Below, in pieces: positions 57,577 to 64,000 of a stretch of 64,000 nt of DNA. The position numbers were made by a program, and so were the translations under genes. The notes beneath the pieces were generated by a model. It made no database searches, was not told where the DNA came from, and saw only the letters and a list, made by a program, of their open reading frames with translations. Where the stretch lies: the NCBI RefSeq assembly GCF_009688945.1, contig NZ_AP021874.1, forward strand, positions 5,952,001 through 6,016,000, in the 5' to 3' direction. Source of the DNA: Desulfosarcina alkanivorans (lineage in GTDB: Bacteria > Desulfobacterota > Desulfobacteria > Desulfobacterales > Desulfosarcinaceae). The number at the start of each line of letters is the position of its first letter. Positions within the stretch are counted from its first letter, which is position 1.

Positions 57577-57879
57577 TAACCACGCCATTCACTCAGATGG
57601 GCAGGGTCGTGGCATTTTAAGCGTTTTCAAGGATTTTGTGTTTTATTGCCTTTTACAAAGGTCCGTTCACCCTGCCCACTGGTGATTGCGGGCGATAAGC
57701 TGGACCGCTCCGCGCTCCAGCTTATCGTCGCCGGCTGCTTCGCCATGGGCCTGAACGTGTCGCGCTGCGCGCTCCACTTATCAGGCCCATGGAGCCGACT
57801 GCGATACTCGCCTCCGGCCCGAAATAAAAACCATTTCGTCCCGGAGCCTGCGAGTCTCGCGGCTCATCCGGCGACGTTA
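57577..57879 (+). other. Composite attC of cassette 8 with module copy 6
   Basis: TAAC (57577), arms CAGATGGGCAGGGT and ACCCTGCCCACTG with a long loop, then GGC, the 182-bp module (57694-57875) and GTTA (57876). Confidence 0.88.
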
Positions 57880-57911
57880 AGCAAATAATGGGTACTGTGA
57901 TCTAAACAATC

Positions 57912-58454
57912 ATGCAAACATACAAATTAGAGATAGCCCTTAAAGAACTTTATAGTCAAGTATTCAGAATTGTACAGAATATTCATTTTTATAAAGAAAT
58001 GTTTATGAGCGATTTCAATGTCGAACTCTTGAATGATAAAGCACCACTTGCATTAAATATTATTCAAGTCACCTTGGCTAATGATATAATGTCAAGTATA
58101 TTCAGACTATTAGATCCTTTAAAGAGTTGTGGCGAAGATAATTTAACGCTTTTTATTCTTAAAGAACCCCTCAAAGAGATAAATGGTACCTCACAGGAAT
58201 TTGAAAAATTAGAAGCTATTAAGAAAAATTATAAGAACTACCGCCATAAAATTTTGTCACATAATGATTTAAATCGTGTAATCAGTTTTGATGATTCAGA
58301 ACGTATTATTTTTCCATGGAAAGCCATTGAAGAATTTTCTGAAGCATCATCAAAAATTATTAAATATGCATACTTATCTTTATTAAAAACAGAAGTATCA
58401 TTTGATATTGATTATGATATTGGTGAAAAATTATTGAAATCACTTGGTGCTTAA
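57912..58454 (+). CDS. Cassette 9: HEPN/AbiU2-like protein
   Basis: A 180-residue helical protein. The signature YRHKILSHND near residues 116-125 fits the HEPN R-x4-6-H site of the AbiU2 family, and NDIMSSIFRLLDP earlier is also typical. HEPN proteins of this class are RNases in abortive-infection and toxin systems. No antitoxin gene is visible next to it. The stop TAA is within the TAAC core. Confidence 0.72.
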   Translation: MQTYKLEIALKELYSQVFRIVQNIHFYKEMFMSDFNVELLNDKAPLALNIIQVTLANDIMSSIFRLLDPLKSCGEDNLTLFILKEPLKEINGTSQEFEKLEAIKKNYKNYRHKILSHNDLNRVISFDDSERIIFPWKAIEEFSEASSKIIKYAYLSLLKTEVSFDIDYDIGEKLLKSLGA

Positions 58455-58757
58455 CAAGGGCCTTGCACACCGAGCGGGCTTACGGCGCAGTTTTATAAAC
58501 AGTAATATTTAATCGGTCTTCCTCACTTTTCGGCGGCCTTTGTTGTTCGCCGCCCGCCGGGTGAAGGCCAGCGATAAGCTGGACCCTCCGCGCTCCAGCT
58601 TATCGTCGCCGGCTGCTTCGCCATGGGCCTGAACTTGTCGCGCTGCGCGCTCCACTTATCAGGCCCATGGAGCCGACTGCGATTCTCGCCTCCGGCCCGA
58701 AATAAAAACCATTTCGTCCCGGAGCCTGCGAGTCTCGCGCCTCATCCGGCGACGTTA
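58452..58757 (+). other. Composite attC of cassette 9 with module copy 7
   Basis: TAAC (58452), arms GGCCTTgCACaCCGaGCGGGC and GCCCGCCGGGTGAAGGCC, then GC, the module (58573-58753) and GTTA (58754). The module has lost one base in GGACCGCTCC and reads CTTGTCGCG instead of CGTGTCGCG. Confidence 0.88.
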
Positions 58758-58833
58758 GCTTTTCACAATAGAGGATTGAAAAATGGAAATTGATGGCTTC
58801 CTCGCCTCGTCTGTTGACACTGATAAAACTTAC

Positions 58834-60711
58834 ATTCCGCACCCGTGAGAATCGATTTTAGGAAATTTTTTATCGTTCAAAAATAACCACATAGGCGATT
58901 TAACATATTGTATTTACTGTAAAATAAAAATACCTAGACATTTCAACTAGTTGCTGGTACGTTACCCCCAATCTTGACAACAACAGTTCAAAGGAGGGGA
59001 CATGCCACCGCTTGACACTGAAAGTTTGACCATCACCGAGGTCAGGCATCTGCCGATCGTCAAGGCTTATGCACAAAAAATCGGTCTGGTGGAGACCATC
59101 GACCGGATGGTCGGTTCTCAAATGGAATTGAGCCCCGGCATGGCTGTATTCGGCATGGTGCTCGACACCCTTTCGGGACGGACACCGCTTTACCGTCTGA
59201 CCGAATTTTTTGAAGAAAAGGATACGGAGCTTCTCCTGGGCACCGCTATCGAACCGGAACGCTTTTGCGATACCAACTTGGGCCGGTCCATGGATCAGAT
59301 TTTCGAGACCGGTACCCAGAAGGTGTTTTCTCAGATCGCGCAGAATGCATTGACAGTTTTTGCCGTCGATCCGCGACGACTGCATTTCGATACGACCTCC
59401 GTGAGTGTATTCGGCGATTACCATCTGGTTGATCCACCGTTTGAGATCACCTATGGTTACAGCAAGGACAAACGACCGGACCTCAAACAGTTTCTGGTAT
59501 CGATGCTGTGTGTCGACCGCAACATCCCCATTTTGGGGACCACGACGGACGGCAACGCTTCGGACAAGACCTTGAACAACGAACTGCTGACCAATATCTC
59601 CGCATACATGGCCAGACACGGGCTTGAACCGGGCGCGTACGTCTATGTGGCCGACTCTGCATTTGTCACCGAGGACAATCTGAAGAAAGCCGACAGGCGT
59701 CAGACCTGGTTTCTGACCCGCCTGCCGGCGACCTACAAAGAGTGCGGCCGGATCATTCGTGAAGCCGTGGCCGCCGATGACTGGATCGACATCGGCCGCC
59801 TGGCCGAAGAACGCGACCGCCCCAATCGCTCAGTTGCCCGCTATCGGGCCTATGACGGCACCGTCGAGCTTTACGGAAAAACCTACCGGGCGATCGTCGT
59901 GCATTCCAGCGCGCATGACAAGCGGCGTCATAAACGCATCGATCGCATGTTGAAACAGGACCGCAAGCAGCTTGAAAAAGACTGCAAAAAGCTCGCGGAC
60001 ACCGTGTACTATTGTCAGGCCGATGCGCAGGTCGCGTTAGACAAACTGATTCGTCAATCCGCGTCCAGCTACCACCGGCTTCAAGCTGGTGTTGAAAAAA
60101 TCCCCAAATACGGTCGCGGCCGGCCTGCGGCCGGTAAGCCCCGAAAGGTTTTGCGCTACGAATATCGCGTAACGGCGACGGTTGTGGAAGCCCCGCAAAA
60201 AGTGCAACCGCTCAGGGAAGAAGCCGGTTGCTTTGTCCTGTTGACGAATCTTTTGGACCAACAAGGCGACTGGTCCGCCCCGGAACTGCTCTCCCTTTAC
60301 AAGAGCCAGATCGGCATCGAGAAGAACTTCAGCTTCCTGAAGGACCCGGCCATCGTAAACAGCATTTTTCTGAAAAAGGCCCAGCGGATCGAAGTGTTGG
60401 GCCTGGTATTGCTGATCTCCCTTTTGATCTGGCGTTTGATGGAGCGTTCCATGCGCCAGTATGTCGAGACCAATGACTGTGAGTTGCCCGGTTGGGTGCG
60501 ACGCAAAACCAGAAAGCCGACCAGCTTTATGATGACGACCAAGTTCTCTTCAATCATGGTCGTTTCCATCGGGAACCACAGACAGTTGGCAAAACCATTG
60601 AAAGCTGTTCAGCTTGAGTATTTGAAAGCGCTTGGCGTCACAACTGACACATTCACAGCCCCATAAAGCGATGAAAAATAGTCGAATCGTTGCTGCTTGG
60701 GGTGCGGAATG
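58834..60711 (+). mobile_element. IS1634-family insertion sequence
   Basis: Terminal inverted repeats ATTCCGCACCC (58834) and GGGTGCGGAAT (to 60710) enclose one transposase gene. TAC flanks both sides, consistent with a 3-bp target duplication, though longer duplications are usual for the family. It interrupts the cassette 10 gene. Confidence 0.85.
59002..60666 (+). CDS. IS1634-family DDE transposase
   Basis: A 554-residue transposase; ATG 59002 follows AAAGGAGG. The N-terminus has the DUF4277 region (HLPIVKAYAQKIGLVETID). The DDE residues are plausible in LHFDTTSVS, VADSAFVTEDN and SQIGIEKNFSFLKD. It appears full length, so the element may be active. Confidence 0.92.
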   Translation: MPPLDTESLTITEVRHLPIVKAYAQKIGLVETIDRMVGSQMELSPGMAVFGMVLDTLSGRTPLYRLTEFFEEKDTELLLGTAIEPERFCDTNLGRSMDQIFETGTQKVFSQIAQNALTVFAVDPRRLHFDTTSVSVFGDYHLVDPPFEITYGYSKDKRPDLKQFLVSMLCVDRNIPILGTTTDGNASDKTLNNELLTNISAYMARHGLEPGAYVYVADSAFVTEDNLKKADRRQTWFLTRLPATYKECGRIIREAVAADDWIDIGRLAEERDRPNRSVARYRAYDGTVELYGKTYRAIVVHSSAHDKRRHKRIDRMLKQDRKQLEKDCKKLADTVYYCQADAQVALDKLIRQSASSYHRLQAGVEKIPKYGRGRPAAGKPRKVLRYEYRVTATVVEAPQKVQPLREEAGCFVLLTNLLDQQGDWSAPELLSLYKSQIGIEKNFSFLKDPAIVNSIFLKKAQRIEVLGLVLLISLLIWRLMERSMRQYVETNDCELPGWVRRKTRKPTSFMMTTKFSSIMVVSIGNHRQLAKPLKAVQLEYLKALGVTTDTFTAP

Positions 60712-61467
60712 TACGATAAAAAGTTTGTCACTGAAAAATATTCTGATTTTTTCGATTATGCAAAAGACATAAACAGATACTGCATGGCATTCTTAAAAAA
60801 ACTAAAAGTAAGTGATAAATATGATAGCATATTCATTATACATACACTCTTTTTAAGACTTTTAGAATATTTCCAAGGAGTGTTCATTCTGCTTGAGCGT
60901 GGAATGATGCCTCCTGCAAAGGTTCTAACAAGAGGAATGTTGGAGATTGTTTTTATTTTGGCGGCATTAGAAAAAAATCCCGCTCTATTGTCCTGCTATT
61001 TTGATCAGTTTCAAGATGGTCGAAAGAAAGCTTTAAAAGCAGCATTACAATTTAAAAATGATTTGTTGCGGAATGACGCAAAGAAGCACGATATCGAAAA
61101 GCATTACGTAAAGCTGAAAAAAGAGCTCTGCGATAAGGAACTAAGAGTACTGAAGCCAAAGGAATGGGCAATAGAGGCCGAAATGGAGGATTTTTATAAT
61201 CTCTATTATGTGTCTTACAGCAACGCCATACACTCTAATTTGGCTGCTCTTGATGACCACCTTGATGAAACGATGAACGGACTTTACTTGTCATTTGGCC
61301 CCTCAGACAAAGATCTTTACGAAGTTATGAAATGCTGCATTTACATAATTGTTAATGCAGCTCAAATTACGGCCTCTGCCAACCAGGAGGATATAACGAA
61401 TGAGCTTGAGGGCTTTAAGACTGAGTTGCCGGCATTTGATGAAAAATATTTAAAGGATGAGCTAACA

Positions 61468-61586
61468 ACTGCGTAGACAGCGGACCGGGAAAGCGATGCC
61501 ATTTTTAACTTTTGCGTAGTCATCATTCACCTTTTCATTTACGAAGGTCCAGTTGCTTTCCCGTCCGGTCACGCAGGGCGTTCGAT
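61468..61586 (+). other. attC of cassette 10 (no module)
   Basis: Arms CTGCGT..GGACCGGGAAAGC and GCTTTCCCGTCCGGTC..ACGCAG enclose a long loop; the right core is GTTCGAT (61580). There is no TAAC at the left (GCGTAGAC instead). Confidence 0.7.
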
Positions 61587-61601
61587 TCCTAAAGAGAAAA
61601 T

Positions 61602-62888
61602 ATGTTACCAGCAAAATTTATCTGGAAGCCTCTGATTCAAAAACTTGTAACAGGGCACCGGAAAAGATTCCGAATGTTTCCATACGAACCTTCCTACCCA
61701 ACTGATCTCAAAAGAGTTGGCCTGTATCTCCATGTACCATTTTGTAAAAATCTTTGCCCATTCTGCCCTTACAACAGAGTTGAATATCAAGATACATTAT
61801 TTGAACAATACGAAAAATCTGTACATGAAGAAATAGAGCTATACACACCACACCTTAAAGGAAGCGATTTCGTTTCACTTTATATCGGAGGTGGCACCCC
61901 TACTGTTAACTTGCCTGGCTTGTTGCGGATTCTTAACCACTTAAAGAATAATTTTTCTTTGTCTTGTGATATCTGCATTGAACTTCACCCTGCCAATATG
62001 GAAACCGAATGTCTGAAGGAATTAAAACAGTTCGGAGTTACGATGCTCTCGGTTGGCATTGAGTCAACAACGGACCGTATTTTGCGTAACATTGGCAGGA
62101 ATCATGATGGTGAAACAGCCATAAAATCACTTCGCAGGGCCGTTGAAACAGGTTTTGATGCTGTAAACGCAGATTTAATGTTTGTCTTACCTGGACAATC
62201 TCTTAAAGATTGGGAGAATGATTTAAATGCGGTAATAAATGAGGGGGTTGACCAAGTAAGCACTTATCCACTTTTTTCATTCCCCTATTCTGACCTTGGT
62301 CAGTCTCAACAAATCAGGAGTGTCAAAAGACCAGATAGCAGCCTAATTCGTTCAATGTTAAAACTAACGGACTCATTATTAATATCTTCGGGATACGAAC
62401 GTTGTGCTGTATGGAGTTGGCTGAAACCTTCAATGAAAAAATTCAGTTCCATCACAAGGCACCATTATGTAGGTTTTGGCCCTAGCGCTGCCTCAATGAC
62501 GGGCAAAGATTTCTATGTTAACACATTTGATGTAGCTTCTTATGCTGAAACTCTCCCGAAGAAAAGACCTATTGCGCTATCAATGGCTGTGGATCTGCGT
62601 CTTGAAATGGCCTATTGGCTCTATTGGCGAGTATATGAATTAAAAATTCAGCAGAATGATTTCAAAGAATTGTTTGGCAAAGAATATTCCTTAGAATCAA
62701 ACTTTCAAAATATACTTAAACCATTTCAGCGTGCTGGCATGATTGAAAAATGGAATGGGGGCTATCAAGTGACCAATTCAGGGGCATATTGGATACATCG
62801 GCTGGAAAATGAGTATAGCCTTAATTATATTAACAGGCTTTGGGGGTCCTGTAGGAAAGCTTCATGGCCAAAGGAGGTTTATCTCTGA
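61602..62888 (+). CDS. Cassette 11a: HemW-like radical SAM protein
   Basis: A 428-residue radical SAM protein. The cluster motif C-x3-C-x2-C is CKNLCPFC within YLHVPFCKNLCPFCPYNR, followed by YIGGGTPTV (the GGTP SAM site) and SVGIESTTDRIL. A winged-helix-like C-terminus (AGMIEKWNGGYQVTNSGAYW) resembles the HemW/HemN relatives. The order is typical of HemW-type haem chaperones or methylthiotransferase-like enzymes, but the residues for coproporphyrinogen oxidation cannot be verified. Its stop overlaps the next start (TGATG). Confidence 0.88.
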   Translation: MLPAKFIWKPLIQKLVTGHRKRFRMFPYEPSYPTDLKRVGLYLHVPFCKNLCPFCPYNRVEYQDTLFEQYEKSVHEEIELYTPHLKGSDFVSLYIGGGTPTVNLPGLLRILNHLKNNFSLSCDICIELHPANMETECLKELKQFGVTMLSVGIESTTDRILRNIGRNHDGETAIKSLRRAVETGFDAVNADLMFVLPGQSLKDWENDLNAVINEGVDQVSTYPLFSFPYSDLGQSQQIRSVKRPDSSLIRSMLKLTDSLLISSGYERCAVWSWLKPSMKKFSSITRHHYVGFGPSAASMTGKDFYVNTFDVASYAETLPKKRPIALSMAVDLRLEMAYWLYWRVYELKIQQNDFKELFGKEYSLESNFQNILKPFQRAGMIEKWNGGYQVTNSGAYWIHRLENEYSLNYINRLWGSCRKASWPKEVYL

Positions 62889-63781
62889 TGGCAGCAAAAT
62901 ATTTAAGCTGGCTTTCTTATGGGTTCAAGACGTTCTTATTGAAAAAGGAAATACCCTATCTTTTTGGAATGGTCATTACAGATAAGTGCAACTTGAACTG
63001 TTTTTATTGCGAAAGCAAGAATTCAGGTCGGTATCATTTTTCTTACGATCACGCTAAAGCCACTATAGAAAATGCTTATCAACGAGGACATAGATCCCTC
63101 TATTTTACTGGTGGAGAACCAATGGTTTGGGAGGACAAGGGTCATACCATAGAAGAGTTAATACAATTTTCACGTGAAATAGGATTCTTGGAAATTTTTA
63201 TTTTTACCAATGGAACCATTCCTTTAAAAATCAAACAATGTAATTATATCGTTACAATCGATGGGCCAAAGGCAATTCACAATGAAATCAGATATGATAC
63301 GTATGATATAATCCTTAATAATGTTGAAAATGCAGTAACCAGAGCTATTTTTGCATCGATCACATTTAGTAAATCAAACTATCTTTATTTGGATCAATTC
63401 GTAAAAGAAATTTCTGCCACAAAACTTTTCCGAGGGATTTCATTTAACTTATTAACCCATTGGCCGGAAATTGTCGCTGAACACGGTGTTACGCAGGAGG
63501 AACGTAAAAAACTCTTGGATGATTTATGGTCTTTAAAGAAAGAAGGATTTCCGATAGTGATTTCTAAAGCAGCTTATAAAGCCCTAAGAAATAACAATTG
63601 GAAAAGGCCTATTCCTCAGATAGAGCTTGGCACTAAGGATAAGATCTTTAAATGTTGCAGGGATGTAGACAACCCATCTGTTTGCAAAAATTGTGGATAC
63701 GCAAATTGTGTTGAGGTATCGCAAATACTTGCTCTAAAGCCATCCGCTATGTGGCAGGTAATTAAAATGGTAGGAGAATAA
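62888..63781 (+). CDS. Cassette 11b: second radical SAM protein with Cys-rich end
   Basis: A 297-residue protein. The ATG at 62888 is preferred over one at 62864, because AAGGAGGT lies between them at the right distance and the start overlaps the upstream stop (TGATG). The cluster motif is CNLNCFYC, followed by YFTGGEPMVW. The last 40 residues have CCRDVDNPSVCKNCGYANC, a possible auxiliary iron-sulfur cluster. Coupled translation with 11a suggests the two act on one pathway or peptide; substrate unknown. Confidence 0.87.
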   Translation: MAAKYLSWLSYGFKTFLLKKEIPYLFGMVITDKCNLNCFYCESKNSGRYHFSYDHAKATIENAYQRGHRSLYFTGGEPMVWEDKGHTIEELIQFSREIGFLEIFIFTNGTIPLKIKQCNYIVTIDGPKAIHNEIRYDTYDIILNNVENAVTRAIFASITFSKSNYLYLDQFVKEISATKLFRGISFNLLTHWPEIVAEHGVTQEERKKLLDDLWSLKKEGFPIVISKAAYKALRNNNWKRPIPQIELGTKDKIFKCCRDVDNPSVCKNCGYANCVEVSQILALKPSAMWQVIKMVGE

Positions 63782-63796
63782 ATACGATTTAAATCG

Positions 63797-63908
63797 AACC
63801 ATAGCATTAAGAGCGACGGCAAAAAGCCGCCGCGCCTTATGCTCACCGATAAGCTGGACCGCTCCGCGCTCCAGCTTATCGTCGCCGGCTGCTTCGCCGG
63901 CGACGTTA
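63797..63908 (+). other. attC of cassette 11 with the short module copy 8
   Basis: Arms AGCATTAAGAGCGaCGGC and GCCGCCGCGCCTTATGCT pair. The module (63848-63904) is only 57 bp: GATAAGCTGGA..TCCAGCTTATC and the perfect hairpin GTCGCCGGCtgcttcGCCGGCGAC, then GTTA (63905). Confidence 0.88.
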
Positions 63909-63917
63909 TAAATCAAT

Positions 63918-64000
63918 ATGAATATTTCCAAAACATATATACTGCTCATAAGTGTGGTTCTTGTATTTATTGCAAGGGCCACTTGTCATGCAAATGAAAC
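63918..64000 (+). CDS. Cassette 12: start of an exported protein (partial)
   Basis: ATG 63918, 13 bases after the GTTA core start, opens with MNISKTYILLISVVLVFIA then RATCHANE, a signal-peptide pattern. The rest lies outside the window. Confidence 0.6.
   Translation, partial: MNISKTYILLISVVLVFIARATCHANE

Larger units (their letters stand above)
58783..61476 (+). pseudogene. Cassette 10: DUF5677-like gene interrupted by an IS
   Basis: The 5' part (58783-58833) encodes MEIDGFLASSVDTDKTY; the 3' part (60715-61476) continues in frame with DKKFVTEKYSDFFDYAKDIN. Joining them at one TAC copy restores a 270-residue protein. The body (LLERGMMPPAKVLTRGMLEIVFIL and NAIHSNLAALDDHL) resembles DUF5677. 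A shorter product from the ATG at 60709 is possible but lacks a normal start region. Confidence 0.75.

Noticed and set aside
47490..63904. Repeated open frames on both strands of the 182-bp module (forward reading DKLDRSALQLIV..., reverse SPDEARDSQAPG...)
   Set aside because: They arise because the module is GC-rich and repeated; starts differ in each copy, there are no ribosome sites, and the conserved feature is base pairing, not codons.
47490..64000. CRISPR array
   Set aside because: Repeats of 182 bp separated by 0.4-2 kb of coding DNA do not fit CRISPR; no cas genes are present.

Overview
The window reads as a chromosomal segment of a GC-rich, anaerobic, probably marine or sediment delta-type proteobacterium (Desulfobacterota, Desulfosarcina-like; an inference from gene content, not a database match). 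Roughly the first 47 kb is GC-rich with one coding style. From about 47.2 kb to the right edge the DNA becomes a patchwork of AT-rich single genes separated by a GC-rich repeat.

Region 1 (1-20 kb), housekeeping and energy: the start of a TPP-riboswitch-controlled ABC ATPase gene, an APC amino-acid permease, a complete nine-gene N-type ATPase operon in the order atpD-C-Q-R-B-E-F-A-G whose c subunit carries a sodium-ligand signature, a universal stress protein, pyruvate phosphate dikinase, a class II CPD photolyase (convergent), a membrane hybrid histidine kinase with two receiver domains, an unlisted 51-residue membrane protein, a DEAD-box RNA helicase and a spermidine-synthase-like protein.

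Region 2 (20-46.8 kb), exported proteins: a DUF4197 lipoprotein-like protein, an LptC-like protein, and a run of large exported proteins (beta-helix, C10 cysteine peptidase, a 2002-residue modular protein, a beta-repeat protein, a DUF1566 protein, a lysyl-endopeptidase-like serine protease, a LamG/TSP3 protein missing its 5' end, and a two-domain beta-sandwich-like protein). Eight of these end in the same short hydrophobic-acidic tail, approximately LLLL(D/G)(D/E), at the very C-terminus, on unrelated architectures and both strands. This looks like a C-terminal sorting or export signal I cannot assign to a described family. An FG-GAP protein, an Ntn-type amide hydrolase and a D-2-hydroxyacid dehydrogenase close the region.

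Region 3 (47.2-64 kb), an integron cassette array without a visible integrase (a CALIN): at least eleven cassettes, all read left to right, each ending in an attC-type imperfect hairpin with unpaired bases. Most attC sites carry an extra, nearly identical 182-bp module (seven full copies, one 57-bp short copy) inserted exactly where the terminal GTTA core should be, making composite attC sites. Two identical IS110/IS1111-type elements sit inside attC sites and one IS1634-type element splits a cassette gene. Cassette products include two DUF2971 proteins, a zinc-finger plus PD-(D/E)XK-like protein, a HEPN/AbiU2-like protein, an HNH-like zinc protein, a DUF5677-like protein and a two-gene radical SAM cassette. 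The mixture resembles a store of defence and specialised-function genes. The array runs off the right edge.
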